A stretch of DNA of 64,000 nucleotides from an uncultured Pelagibacteraceae bacterium (GTDB lineage: Bacteria > Pseudomonadota > Alphaproteobacteria > Pelagibacterales > Pelagibacteraceae): positions 51,526 through 115,525 of the forward strand of contig CACOWV010000002.1 of NCBI GenBank assembly GCA_902630945.1, in the 5' to 3' direction. Position numbers and translations under genes: made by a program. The notes under the pieces are model-generated. The model had not been told where the DNA came from. It did not search any database and saw nothing but the letters and a program-made list of their open reading frames with translations. Each line of letters starts with the position of its first letter. Within the stretch, counting starts at the first letter, position 1. Of the stretch, positions 9,714 through 20,193 are shown piece by piece.

Positions 9714-10694
9714 TTAGCCTACTCTTCTTTCAATATTATTATTAATTTTATCCATTATATGATCTATCTTTTGAACATCAGCGTCACGAACGCACATATT
9801 TTCACTTAAATATCTTTTCCAATAACTAGCTCCACTTTGACCATGAAATAATCCTAATGTGTGTCTCATAATTTGATTTAATCTAGTACCTTTTTTTAAT
9901 TCATCTTTAATATATGGAATTAATTGTTCAATAACAGCTTGTCTACTAGGAATATCATCATTTTTAAAAATTTCCTTTTCAATTTTTGCTAGCAAATAAG
10001 GTGTGTGGTATACGGCTCTACCAATCATTGCACCATCCACCCTTTTAAGATGAGTGCTAATTTCTCCTACAGATGATATGCCGCCATTAATAATAATTTC
10101 ATCCTCAGGAAAATCCTCTTTTAACTTATAAACGTAATCATATTTTAAAGGGGGAATATTTAAATTTTGTTTTGGTGTAAACTTTCCTAACATTGCTTTT
10201 CTTGCATGAATTATAAATGTTTTTACTCCAGTTTGTTTAAGAATAGAGATAAAATTATAAAAATTTTCATAATCTTCAATATTATCGTAACCAATTCTTG
10301 TTTTTATTGTTACAGGTAATTTAGTTATTGATTGCATTTTACTAAGACAATCTGCTACTAAATTCGGCTCTTTCATTAAACAGGCTCCAAATTTATTTTT
10401 CTCAACTTTTTTACTTGGACAACCAAGATTTAAATTTATTTCATCATAACCAAAATCCTCACCTATTTTTGCAGCGCCTGCTAAGAGTTCAGGTGATGAA
10501 CCACCTAATTGAAGAGCAACTGGTTTTTCACTAATATTAAATTCTAATAATTTTTTTTTATTTCCTCGGTTGATAGCTTCATCAACAATCATTTCAGTGT
10601 AAAGAAGAGTATTTTTAGATATTAATCTTAAAAAATAACGTTCATGACGATCTGTGCAATCCATCATTGGAGCCACTGATACTTTCCTATTCAT
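9714..10694 (-). CDS. dusA: tRNA-dihydrouridine synthase (DusA-like)
   Basis: VAPMMDCTDRHERYFLRLIS, NLNLGCPSKKVEKNKFGACLM, NGGISS motifs. Confidence 0.9.
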   Translation of the reverse strand: MNRKVSVAPMMDCTDRHERYFLRLISKNTLLYTEMIVDEAINRGNKKKLLEFNISEKPVALQLGGSSPELLAGAAKIGEDFGYDEINLNLGCPSKKVEKNKFGACLMKEPNLVADCLSKMQSITKLPVTIKTRIGYDNIEDYENFYNFISILKQTGVKTFIIHARKAMLGKFTPKQNLNIPPLKYDYVYKLKEDFPEDEIIINGGISSVGEISTHLKRVDGAMIGRAVYHTPYLLAKIEKEIFKNDDIPSRQAVIEQLIPYIKDELKKGTRLNQIMRHTLGLFHGQSGASYWKRYLSENMCVRDADVQKIDHIMDKINNNIERRVG

Positions 10695-10717
10695 GATTAA
10701 ATTTTATATTATTTTTT

Positions 10718-11254
10718 TTACGAGTTTGAAGCTTCAGAATCATCTGTGTTAACTTCTGATACTTGATTTTCACTTTCTGATACTTCGTCTAAAGATACGT
10801 TGTCATCATTGCTCTCTAGATCTTCTGATGATGATGTTTCTACATTGGGCTTCGCTGTCTGAGAAAGTTCAGCTAAATCATCTTGGGAAACTTGAATTTT
10901 TTCTGGTGTTCTTCTAGCTCTTTTTGAGGGTAAAATAGGAGTTCCACTTTTAGAAATTTCACCTTTATATAAATTCTCAAAATCATCTCCTATATCTTCA
11001 TCGGCCTCAGCGCCATCATCTACTTGCTCGATATGTTTTCTTAATTTATAAACAGCACTCTCTGTTAAATCAGGTACTTTAATGTTCTCTTCTGCGATCT
11101 CTCTTAATGCAATTACTGTATTTTTATCATTATCTCTATCTAAAGTTGGTTCAATTCCAGTGTTTAACTGAGTTGCTCTTTCTTTGGCAACCAAAACTAA
11201 TTCATATGGACTTTCAACTTTATCAATACAATCTTCTACTGTAACTCTAGCCAT
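10718..11254 (-). CDS. rpoZ: RNA polymerase omega subunit with long acidic C-terminal tail
   Basis: [33 protein letters not shown]. Confidence 0.9.
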   Translation of the reverse strand: MARVTVEDCIDKVESPYELVLVAKERATQLNTGIEPTLDRDNDKNTVIALREIAEENIKVPDLTESAVYKLRKHIEQVDDGAEADEDIGDDFENLYKGEISKSGTPILPSKRARRTPEKIQVSQDDLAELSQTAKPNVETSSSEDLESNDDNVSLDEVSESENQVSEVNTDDSEASNS

Positions 11255-11298
11255 GCGCAGTATCTATACAGTGAGACAAAAAAAATCAAGAAGATTTT

Positions 11299-12507
11299 TT
11301 AGATATATTGTGGATTAAGCTTATTTCTAATAAAAAATAACAGAACTAAAGAGATCAAAATATAGATAAATGATATCATAGCAATCTGCTCGATCGAAAA
11401 ACCACGATCTATTAAAAAACCAAACAAAGCTGTTCCAAAAGCAGTAGAAAAAACCATTAAAGCTGTGGTTAAAGCCTTAATCGATCCAATAAATTTAACT
11501 CCATAGATCTCAGCCCATGTTGAAGAGCCCAAAACATTCGCAAGACCATTTGAGATACCAATTAATCCTAGAAAAATAAAAGATACCATTGGATGATTAA
11601 AGTAAAATAAAACTAATGTTGAAAACAACAACGGTAAATTCATAAAGATTAAAAGTTTTCTACTAGTAAATTTATCAATTAAAAAACCAGATCCTAATAA
11701 AGTAACAACAGACAATATTGAATATACCATAAATGATTGGGCAATTATAAAAGGGCCCCATTCTTTGGCTTCAGTAATAAATGATTGATAAACAAATACA
11801 CCAGTTGCAATCCATGGCATCGCTAACATATTTAAACAAACAATATAAAATCTATAATCTTTAATAACTTCAATTCTTTTCCATTGTTTTATCTCTTTTA
11901 CCTCAATTTCATTAGAGTCTAATTGTTCTCTTGTATCAAAATCTAATTTTTTTATTAAAAAAAATGACGTTATAGGCAAAAAAATTAAAGTAAAAATAGA
12001 TATTGATATCCAAATATTTTGCCATGCAGTAATTGTAAGTAGATAAACTATTAATACAGGTAAAATAAATTCTGCTGTTGAAAGACCAAACCATCCAGCG
12101 CTAAGAGCTTTACCTCTAGATTTAGTAAAATATCTTGTAATAGTCGTTGTTGCAGTATGAGACATTAGCCCTTGACCAGAAAATCTCATTAAGAAAACAC
12201 CAATAAATAAAAAAGCTATAGATGTTACCTTTGAAAAGAAAAAGCAAGAAAAAGACAGAAGTATAGCTACATAAAAAGCAAATTTGAAAATATTAATATC
12301 ATCAATTTTTTTTCCAACCCAAATTAAAAGAAAGCTGCTTAATAAAGTAGCAGACGCATAGATTGAGCCAAATTGTCCATGAGTGATTGAAAGTGTTTCT
12401 CTTATGCTAGAATTAAAAAGTCCTAAAAAAAAACTCTGTCCAAAACTAGAAAAAAATGTAAAAATAAATCCAAATATAATTACTTTTAAATTTAAACTAT
12501 TAAACAT
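11299..12507 (-). CDS. MFS transporter
   Basis: About 12 hydrophobic segments; MFS-like sequence. Confidence 0.8.
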   Translation of the reverse strand: MFNSLNLKVIIFGFIFTFFSSFGQSFFLGLFNSSIRETLSITHGQFGSIYASATLLSSFLLIWVGKKIDDINIFKFAFYVAILLSFSCFFFSKVTSIAFLFIGVFLMRFSGQGLMSHTATTTITRYFTKSRGKALSAGWFGLSTAEFILPVLIVYLLTITAWQNIWISISIFTLIFLPITSFFLIKKLDFDTREQLDSNEIEVKEIKQWKRIEVIKDYRFYIVCLNMLAMPWIATGVFVYQSFITEAKEWGPFIIAQSFMVYSILSVVTLLGSGFLIDKFTSRKLLIFMNLPLLFSTLVLFYFNHPMVSFIFLGLIGISNGLANVLGSSTWAEIYGVKFIGSIKALTTALMVFSTAFGTALFGFLIDRGFSIEQIAMISFIYILISLVLLFFIRNKLNPQYI

Positions 12508-12515
12508 AATTAATT

Positions 12516-13385
12516 ATGAGTTGTAATGTTGCTTTCATAGGTCTTGGTGTCATGGGCTATCCAATGGCTGGTTATATATCAAAAGGTGGGCACAATGTAA
12601 CTGTTTTTAATAGAACTAAATCTAAAGCAGAAAAATGGATTAAAGAACACAAGGGTAAAATAGCAGAAACACCAGCTGAGGCTGCAAAAGATGCCGAATA
12701 TATTTTTACCTGTGTAGGAAATGACAATGATTTAAGAGAAGTAACATTTGGTAGTAATGGTGCTTTTAAAACAATAAAAAAAAGTGCAATATATATTGAT
12801 AACACTACTGCTTCAGCAACAATAGCAAGAGAAATTTACAATCACGCAAAAAAAAATGGATTTGGAGCACTGGATGCTCCAGTGTCTGGTGGTCAAGCTG
12901 GTGCAGAAAATGGTGCATTAACTGTTATGATAGGTGGAGATCAAGCTGATTTTGATAAAGCTCAAGATAAAATCGATTGCTACAGCAAAAAAATGAAATT
13001 ACTTGGTAACGCTGGTAGTGGGCAGCTTGCAAAGATGGTTAATCAAATTTGTATTGCTGGATTAGTTCAAGGATTATCTGAAGGAATTAATTTTGGCATG
13101 AAAGCCGGATTAAACATGGAAGATGTTATTGAAGTAATTTCAAAAGGTGCTGCACAATCTTGGCAAATGGAAAATAGATATAAAACTATGATTGATGATA
13201 AATTTGATTTTGGTTTTGCAGTAGATTGGATGAGAAAAGATTTAAAAATTGCAATGGATGAAGCTAAAAACAATGGCTCATTATTACCTATTACAGAACT
13301 TGTGGATAAATTTTATGGAGAAGTTCAAGGTTTAGGTGGAAATCGTTGGGATACCTCAAGTTTAATAAAAAGATTTAGAAAGTAA
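12516..13385 (+). CDS. 3-hydroxyisobutyrate dehydrogenase-family NAD(P)-dependent oxidoreductase
   Basis: FIGLGVMGYPMAGYISKGGHNVTVFNRT, DAPVSGGQAGAENGALTVMIGG. Confidence 0.9.
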   Translation: MSCNVAFIGLGVMGYPMAGYISKGGHNVTVFNRTKSKAEKWIKEHKGKIAETPAEAAKDAEYIFTCVGNDNDLREVTFGSNGAFKTIKKSAIYIDNTTASATIAREIYNHAKKNGFGALDAPVSGGQAGAENGALTVMIGGDQADFDKAQDKIDCYSKKMKLLGNAGSGQLAKMVNQICIAGLVQGLSEGINFGMKAGLNMEDVIEVISKGAAQSWQMENRYKTMIDDKFDFGFAVDWMRKDLKIAMDEAKNNGSLLPITELVDKFYGEVQGLGGNRWDTSSLIKRFRK

Positions 13386-13388
13386 TGT

Positions 13389-13988
13389 ATGCAACCAGCA
13401 TACTATGAAAATTTAGAAGAAATTCAGAATAAGTACTGGACTATGCTGAATGATGCTGTGACAAACAGAAGTTCACCATTTAGAATTCCTGTCTTTATTT
13501 GTGCTCACCAAGAGGAAGTAGATGGTAGAATTGTTGTTTTACGTAAATCAGATAGAGCAAATAATTTATTACAATTTCATACTGATTTAAGATCTCCAAA
13601 GGTTGATATTCTTAAAAAGAATAAGAATGCCTCTCTAGTTTTCTACGATAAAGAAGAAAAGATACAATTGAGAGTTAAAGTAGAGTGTGAGGTAAATAAT
13701 CAAAATTCTACAACTGAAGATTCATGGAAAAAAACTCAACATATAAGCAGACGTTGTTATTTAACTGATAATCCTCCTGGAACTGCATCAGAAAATCCAA
13801 CTTCTGGAATGATATCTAAATTAGAAGATTTTGATTACACCATGGAACAAAGCGAAGAAGGTTACAAAAATTTTACAGTTATTAAATGTAAAATTAAATC
13901 CATTGAATGGCTTTATCTTGCAGCCAAAGGACATCGAAGAGCAAAATTTGATTTAGAAGCTAATAAAATTGCTTGGTTAGTTCCTTAA
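13389..13988 (+). CDS. pyridoxamine 5'-phosphate oxidase-related FMN-binding protein
   Basis: PNPOx-like fold signature (VVLRKSDRANNLLQFHTDLRSPKV, EWLYLAAKGHRRAKF). Confidence 0.8.
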   Translation: MQPAYYENLEEIQNKYWTMLNDAVTNRSSPFRIPVFICAHQEEVDGRIVVLRKSDRANNLLQFHTDLRSPKVDILKKNKNASLVFYDKEEKIQLRVKVECEVNNQNSTTEDSWKKTQHISRRCYLTDNPPGTASENPTSGMISKLEDFDYTMEQSEEGYKNFTVIKCKIKSIEWLYLAAKGHRRAKFDLEANKIAWLVP

Positions 13989-14803
13989 TATTTAACTTTT
14001 TTTCTAATATAAAATTTACCAAAAAATTTTTTAAACTCGATTCTATTCCTTGCAAAATCATCCTCATAACCCTCTCTTTTTTGATATAGAGTTGTTTGAG
14101 CACTTTCTCCTAAAGCAGGATTTATTTCATTAGAAGGTCTACCATTAGTATAATAATATAAAGCTAATGATTTACGAGTAACATCCTCAGGGCAATTTAA
14201 TGGATTTGGATGTCCGTGAAAACTAAAATCAGTTGTATTAAAAATTACAAGCTTATTAAAAGAAGGTGATATTTTAACCGCGCAATTTTTCATCTCTTTA
14301 TCCCAAAGTTCTAAATGACCACCCCATTCCTTTTTCCAATCTTTATTTAAATACAATAATAAATTTAATCTTCGATTTAGTTTTAGTTGGGGATGAAGAT
14401 TAAAATCGGAATGAACTTTCAAAAAACCTCCTTTTTTAATCTCATGTAGACCAGCTCCGAATAAATATGGATCTGGAATTAATTTTTGTTCAATTCCGGT
14501 TAGTTTTTGAATAAAATCTAAAAACAAATAAGAGTTTAAAAATTCAATAAATGAATTAATTTTGCTTGGTATTCTATCAGGTGAACTTATAGCAAGTTTT
14601 ACTTCTGCTTTAGTATTCATATTAAAATCATGTTTATTTTCGCTCATTTTCGGAAAGCTTTCTAATATACCATTTAAGTAATCCTCATCAAAAAAATTGT
14701 CTAATTCAATGAAAGGAAATGGTTTTGCTTTTATAAAAAGATTTTTTTTTTCAGAGGAAAAGGTTTCTAAATCTTTATATTTTTCTGAAATTATATTTGA
14801 CAT
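13985..14803 (-). CDS. 2OG-Fe(II) oxygenase superfamily (prolyl-4-hydroxylase-like)
   Basis: HSDFNLHP (HxD) ... GGHLELWD ... FHGHPNPL ... RKSLALYYYT. Confidence 0.8.
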   Translation of the reverse strand: MSNIISEKYKDLETFSSEKKNLFIKAKPFPFIELDNFFDEDYLNGILESFPKMSENKHDFNMNTKAEVKLAISSPDRIPSKINSFIEFLNSYLFLDFIQKLTGIEQKLIPDPYLFGAGLHEIKKGGFLKVHSDFNLHPQLKLNRRLNLLLYLNKDWKKEWGGHLELWDKEMKNCAVKISPSFNKLVIFNTTDFSFHGHPNPLNCPEDVTRKSLALYYYTNGRPSNEINPALGESAQTTLYQKREGYEDDFARNRIEFKKFFGKFYIRKKVKY

Positions 14804-14837
14804 ATTCTAAGTATAGTTTTTGTTTTTTTTTCAACAA

Positions 14838-15350
14838 CTAAAAAATTGATTTCGAATACTTTTTCCAATTATCTTGGTAATGCTTGGTATTTTCCCAGAC
14901 TGCTTTCTTTTCTTCCTCAGTAACTTCTCTTATAATCTTTCCTGGAGAACCAACTACTAAAGAATTATCTGGTATCTCTTTATTTTCTGTAATTAGAGCC
15001 TTGGCGCCTATTATACAATTTTTTCCGATCTTAGCTTTGTTGAGAATTACTGCACCAATACCAATCAAACTATTATCTCCTATTGTACATCCATGAAGCA
15101 TAACTAAATGTCCGATGGTCACATCTTTTCCCACTTTTAAAGGACAGCCTGGATCTGTGTGTAAAACACTTCCGTCCTGAACATTTGACCCCTCGCCTAT
15201 ATGGATATTTTCTATATCTCCTCTTAATGTTGCATTAAACCAAATACTTGAATTCTTTTCTAAAGTAACATCACCAATAATAGTTGCATTTGGGGCTACC
15301 CAATTTTCGCCAGAGTTTTTTGGTTTTTTATCTTTTAAATCGTAAAACAT
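14838..15350 (-). CDS. gamma-carbonic anhydrase family protein
   Basis: Left-handed beta-helix hexapeptide repeats; IGHLVMLHGCTIGDNSLIGIGA. Confidence 0.88.
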   Translation of the reverse strand: MFYDLKDKKPKNSGENWVAPNATIIGDVTLEKNSSIWFNATLRGDIENIHIGEGSNVQDGSVLHTDPGCPLKVGKDVTIGHLVMLHGCTIGDNSLIGIGAVILNKAKIGKNCIIGAKALITENKEIPDNSLVVGSPGKIIREVTEEEKKAVWENTKHYQDNWKKYSKSIF

Positions 15351-15370
15351 AATTTATATATTATTACATT

Positions 15371-15925
15371 ATGCCAATACAAACTCCAATATGTGATTTC
15401 GGCCAAAAGGCACACGACTTTAAGCTTAAATCGACCGAGAATAAAATAATTTCTCTAAATGATGTTAAAGGTGAAAATGGAACATTGATTATGTTTATTT
15501 GTAACCACTGCCCATACGTAAAAGCTGTTACTAAAGATATTGTTGAAGATTGCAATGAACTAAAAAATATAGGTATTAACTCAGTAGCTATATGTGCAAA
15601 TGATGCTGAAAACTATCCTGAAGATTCATTTGAAAATATGATTGAATTTGCTAAAAAAAATCAATTTGGTTTTCCTTATTTGAATGATGAAACTCAGGAA
15701 ATTGCTAAAACATATGATGCTGTATGTACGCCAGACTTTTTTGGTTATAATAAAGATTTAGAGCTTCAATATAGGGGAAGATTAAGAGAACTTAAAAACT
15801 TAGTGCCAGTAAGAAGCGGCGAAAGTGATCTTCTTGTAGCTATGAAACAAATAGCTAAAACTGGTAAGGGACCTGAAAATCAAAGACCAAGTGCTGGTTG
15901 TGGCATAAAGTGGAAAAATAATTAA
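15371..15925 (+). CDS. thioredoxin-like AhpC/TSA family protein
   Basis: LIMFICNHCPYVKAV and CTPDFFGYNKDLELQYRGR. Confidence 0.85.
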   Translation: MPIQTPICDFGQKAHDFKLKSTENKIISLNDVKGENGTLIMFICNHCPYVKAVTKDIVEDCNELKNIGINSVAICANDAENYPEDSFENMIEFAKKNQFGFPYLNDETQEIAKTYDAVCTPDFFGYNKDLELQYRGRLRELKNLVPVRSGESDLLVAMKQIAKTGKGPENQRPSAGCGIKWKNN

Positions 15926-17007
15926 TGTATTTGATCGTAACTAGAACTTTCCCTCCTGAATTAGGTGGTATGCAAAGTTTAATGTGGGGCCTTACTAAAG
16001 AAATGTCTAAAAATTTTATGATTAAAGTTTTTGCAGACTATCAAGAAAATCATAAAGAATTTGATAAAAATGAAAATTTTTCAATAGAAAGAGTTGGTGG
16101 AATAAAGTTTCTTAGAAAAATAAGAAAAGCTCAATTAGTAAATGAATTCTTAAAAGAAAATAAAGTTCGAGGGGTGATTGCTGATCACTGGAAGAGTTTA
16201 GAGTTAATCAAAACTGATAAAAAAAAATACTGTTTAATACATGGAAAAGAAATTAATCATCCAAAAGGAAGTTCCTTAAATAAAAGAGTAGTTAACGTGT
16301 TAAATAATGTTGAAAAAGTAATTGCTAACTCTGAATATACAAAAAATTTAGCAATCAATAATGGAGTTCATAAAGATAAATTAATTGTAATTAATCCAGG
16401 TGTTAATCCTGTGCAAGAATTAAATAAAAAATCATTATTAAAAGTTGAAAGCTTACTAAAAACAAAATCACCAAGATTGATCACAGTTTCAAGATTTGAT
16501 AAAAGAAAAAATCATGAGAAAATAGTTATGGCTATAAGAAATTTGAAACAAATATACCCTAACATAGTTTATATTTGTATTGGTTATGGTGATGAGGAAG
16601 AAAATATTAAAGATTTAGTAAAAGAACTTGATCTAAGTTCTCAAGTTATGTTTTTTAAAGATATTAGTAGTGACTTAAAAAATTCTTTAATAGCTATGTC
16701 CAATATTTTTGTTATGCCTTCGATTATTCATAAAACTTCTGTTGAGGGATTTGGAATAGCTTATGTAGAAGCTGCTCAATATGGCATTCCTTCACTTGGG
16801 GGGAAGGATGGTGGAGCATCTGATGCAATCAGTCATGATAAGACAGGTTTAATTTGTGATGGAAACAATCTAGATGATATTTACTCATCTTTAAATTCAA
16901 TGATTGAAAACAAAAAATATCATGTGCTTGGTAAAAATGCTAAGGAATATGTTTCTAAGTTTCAGTGGAATAGAGTTATTGATGAATATAAAAAAATTCT
17001 AAATTAA
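15925..17007 (+). CDS. glycosyltransferase family 4
   Basis: FPPELGGMQSLMWGL; VSRFDKRKNHEKIVMAIRNL; SVEGFGIAYVEAA E-x7-E region. Confidence 0.88.
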   Translation: MYLIVTRTFPPELGGMQSLMWGLTKEMSKNFMIKVFADYQENHKEFDKNENFSIERVGGIKFLRKIRKAQLVNEFLKENKVRGVIADHWKSLELIKTDKKKYCLIHGKEINHPKGSSLNKRVVNVLNNVEKVIANSEYTKNLAINNGVHKDKLIVINPGVNPVQELNKKSLLKVESLLKTKSPRLITVSRFDKRKNHEKIVMAIRNLKQIYPNIVYICIGYGDEEENIKDLVKELDLSSQVMFFKDISSDLKNSLIAMSNIFVMPSIIHKTSVEGFGIAYVEAAQYGIPSLGGKDGGASDAISHDKTGLICDGNNLDDIYSSLNSMIENKKYHVLGKNAKEYVSKFQWNRVIDEYKKILN

Positions 17008-17945
17008 GATAAAGTCTTAGTCAACCTTTCAAATACTTTTTCCGCGCTTAAATTATTAAGATCTGTTACCTCAATAGCTTTAAAATTTTCTCTTTCGATA
17101 CTTACTTTAAAAGCTGTTGTATGTTTACCAAACAATGTAATACCACTTGCTCCAACATGTGCCGCAATATGAGCTGGACCAGTATCATTGGCTACAACAA
17201 AAGAACTATCTTTAATTAAGGATGTTAATTGAGCAATATCTAATGCTCTGCCGTTATCTAGCAAAGCTAATGCATTTATATTTTTTGCATCATTAATTTC
17301 TGAAGGTCCTGGTGCTGTTATAATTTTATATTCATCACCATATCTATTTAGGATTAACTCAATAAGTTTATTGTAATAAGGCCATTTTTTTATTGATAAA
17401 TGTGGTGAACAAAAAGGAAATAATAAAATATACTTATCAAACTTATAAAAATTTCTAATTTCACTGATATCTGTAGAGGCCCAACAAAAATCTGGCTTTA
17501 AAGTATTTGAAGTATGTAAGCCAGATTCCTTTAATTGATAATCGAATCTCTCTAACACTGAAATTTTGTCAAATTCCTCTTTGTTTTTATCTATTGGCAA
17601 TGTTGTGATTGAACTAGACCAAATTATTTTATCAGCTTTTGGAAAAAGAATATTTTTATAAAAATTAGTTCTAGATGAGTTTTGTAAATCAAAAACTTTT
17701 GAAAATTTATGCTTCTTGAGTTCTCTCATAAGAAAATACAAATAAATTAGATTATATCTAGGTAATCTTTTGTCTAAGATTACCTCATGAATAAAAGGAT
17801 TTTTTTTATATAAATCAAAATAAGGTTTGGTTGTTAATAGATAAATATGATCATTTTTATGATTTTCAGATATATCTTGAATTGCCCCACTCGCTTGCGC
17901 TATATCTCCTAATGATCCGTGTTTAATAATTAAAATATTAGACAT
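17004..17945 (-). CDS. glycosyltransferase family 9 (heptosyltransferase-like)
   Basis: ILIIKHGSLGDIAQASGA; VANDTGPAHIAAHVGA; ITLFGK. Confidence 0.88.
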   Translation of the reverse strand: MSNILIIKHGSLGDIAQASGAIQDISENHKNDHIYLLTTKPYFDLYKKNPFIHEVILDKRLPRYNLIYLYFLMRELKKHKFSKVFDLQNSSRTNFYKNILFPKADKIIWSSSITTLPIDKNKEEFDKISVLERFDYQLKESGLHTSNTLKPDFCWASTDISEIRNFYKFDKYILLFPFCSPHLSIKKWPYYNKLIELILNRYGDEYKIITAPGPSEINDAKNINALALLDNGRALDIAQLTSLIKDSSFVVANDTGPAHIAAHVGASGITLFGKHTTAFKVSIERENFKAIEVTDLNNLSAEKVFERLTKTLS

Positions 17946-17977
17946 ATTTAAAACAAGATAGCACAGTATTAAATTTT

Positions 17978-18367
17978 ATGAATAAAATTATCATAGAAGT
18001 TTCAATTGGAGAACTTTTAGACAAAATTTCAATTTTAGAGATTAAATTAGAAAAAATAAAAGATTCTGAAAAGTTAAAATTTATTACAAATGAACATTCT
18101 ATTTTAAAAGATCAATTAAAAAAAAATGTTAAATCTGATGATAAACTCAATAATCTTTATCAATCACTTAAAGAGATAAATGCTAAACTTTGGGTTATTG
18201 AAGATGATAAAAGGCAATGTGAAAAAGATAAGAATTTTGGAGAAAAATTTATTGAACTTTCAAGAGATGTTCATTTTTTAAATGATGATCGTGCAAAAAT
18301 AAAACTAGAAATTAACAATTATACAGGATCATCGATAAAAGAAATTAAAGAGTACACCAATTATTAA
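17978..18367 (+). CDS. DUF6165-like protein
   Basis: VSIGELLDKISILEIKLEKI ... FLNDDRAKIKLEIN resembles the DUF6165 family. Confidence 0.65.
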   Translation: MNKIIIEVSIGELLDKISILEIKLEKIKDSEKLKFITNEHSILKDQLKKNVKSDDKLNNLYQSLKEINAKLWVIEDDKRQCEKDKNFGEKFIELSRDVHFLNDDRAKIKLEINNYTGSSIKEIKEYTNY

Positions 18368-19519
18368 ATGGGACTTCATTTTTCAAAAGAAGAATTTAAA
18401 TCAAGAAAATCTAAAGTTTTAAATTCAATGAACGAGCTTAATTTAGATGCTCTGTTAATGTTTAGACAAGAGTCTATGTATTGGTTAACTGGTTATGACA
18501 CATTTGGATATGTTTTCTTTCAAACTTTAATCTTTGATAAAAATGGAAATACAATATTGCTTACAAGAGCCCCAGATTTAAGACAAGCTCAGAACACGTC
18601 AAATATAGAAGATATAAGAATATGGGTTGATAAAGATGGATCAAATCCAACGAATGATCTTAAGGTTATTCTAGATGAATTAAATCTTAAAGGAAAAAAA
18701 TTAGGAGTCGAATATGAGGCTTACGGTTTAACTGGACGTAATGCACTAAGATTAAATAAATCTTTAGAAAATTATTGCAGTGTAGAAGATAAGTCAGAAT
18801 TAATAACTAAATTAAGAGTCGTTAAATCTAAAGAAGAAATTATTTATGTAAAAAAAGCTGCTGAGCTTGCTGATAAAGCTTTAGATGAAGTATGGAAAAA
18901 CGCAAAAGCTGGTGTAAGTGAGTCTAAAATATTGGCTGAAATGAATAGAGTTATATTTGAGGGTGGTGGTGATTATCCTGCAAATGAATTCATTATTGGT
19001 TCAGGTAAAAATGCTCTTCTTTGCCGTTATCAAGCAGAAAAACAAATTTTGAATAATCAAGATCAATTAACTGTGGAATGGGCTGGAACTTATAGACATT
19101 ACCATTCAGCAATGTTTAGAACAATTCCTATTGGAAAAGCTGATCCTAAACATCATAAAATGCATGAGGCTTGTGTTGAGGCATTAAAGAATTGTGAAAA
19201 TAAATTGATACCAGGAAATAAAATTGGAGAAGTGTTCGATGCTCATGCAAAGACTTTTGATGATCTTGGTTTTAATAAAGCAAGAATGAATGCATGTGGT
19301 TATTCTTTAGGCACAACTTTTTCTCCAAATTGGATGGATTGGCCAATGTTATACACAGGAAATCCATACATTATTGAACCAGGTAATGTTTTTTTTATGC
19401 ATATGATATTAATGGACTCAGATAGTGGATTAGCAATGAACCTAGGTGAAACCTATCTAGTTACTAAAAAAGGTAACGAAAGACTTGGTAAACAAAAATT
19501 AGATTTAGTTATTCTTTAA
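18368..19519 (+). CDS. M24-family metallopeptidase (Xaa-Pro peptidase / ectoine-hydrolase-like)
   Basis: Creatinase-like N domain (MFRQESMYWLTGYDTFGY) plus pita-bread C domain (HSAMFRTI, IIEPGNVFFMH). Confidence 0.82.
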   Translation: MGLHFSKEEFKSRKSKVLNSMNELNLDALLMFRQESMYWLTGYDTFGYVFFQTLIFDKNGNTILLTRAPDLRQAQNTSNIEDIRIWVDKDGSNPTNDLKVILDELNLKGKKLGVEYEAYGLTGRNALRLNKSLENYCSVEDKSELITKLRVVKSKEEIIYVKKAAELADKALDEVWKNAKAGVSESKILAEMNRVIFEGGGDYPANEFIIGSGKNALLCRYQAEKQILNNQDQLTVEWAGTYRHYHSAMFRTIPIGKADPKHHKMHEACVEALKNCENKLIPGNKIGEVFDAHAKTFDDLGFNKARMNACGYSLGTTFSPNWMDWPMLYTGNPYIIEPGNVFFMHMILMDSDSGLAMNLGETYLVTKKGNERLGKQKLDLVIL

Positions 19520-20193
19520 TTAAAGCTGTATTTTTTTTCTAAAAATTTAATCACATTATGAATTATAAAAGTCATAAATAAATAAATTCCACCAGCAACT
19601 ATAAATACTTCAATTGGTTTAAAAGTTGTTGAAATTATATATTTTGCAACACCTGTGAGATCCATTATTGTAACTGTACTTGCTAAAGAAGTGCCTTTCA
19701 TCATCAAAATTATTTCATTTCCATATGCTGGAAGTGATTGTCTAATAGCTATTGGGATTTGTATTTTATAAAAAATAATCTTGCTAGATATACCTAAACT
19801 TTGACCAGCCTCAATTATACCAGGTTTAATTGTTTGAAAGGCTGATCTTAAAATTTCAGAGGTATAAGCGCCAGTGTTTAATGCGAAAGCAATAATTGCA
19901 CACCAATAAGGTTCTTTTAAAATTACCCATAAAAATGTTGATCTCAAATACTCAATTTGACCTAAACCAAAATAAATAATGAATATCTGCACTAGAAGTG
20001 GAGTGCCTCTAAATACGTATGAATATCCATAGGCAAATCTATTTATAAAAATATTTTTATTTAATCTTAAAATTGCGAATAAAAGACCAATGAATAATCC
20101 TACAATTAAAGAAACTGACAAAAGTTTTAAAGTTATAACAGCAGCATTGAGGAGTTTTGGAAAACTATTGATCATTAATTCAAAATCCATCAA
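19516..20193 (-). CDS. polar amino acid ABC transporter permease
   Basis: EAGQSLGISSKIIFYKIQIPIAIRQSLPAYGNE EAA loop; RGTPLLVQIF. Confidence 0.88.
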   Translation of the reverse strand: MMDFELMINSFPKLLNAAVITLKLLSVSLIVGLFIGLLFAILRLNKNIFINRFAYGYSYVFRGTPLLVQIFIIYFGLGQIEYLRSTFLWVILKEPYWCAIIAFALNTGAYTSEILRSAFQTIKPGIIEAGQSLGISSKIIFYKIQIPIAIRQSLPAYGNEIILMMKGTSLASTVTIMDLTGVAKYIISTTFKPIEVFIVAGGIYLFMTFIIHNVIKFLEKKYSFN

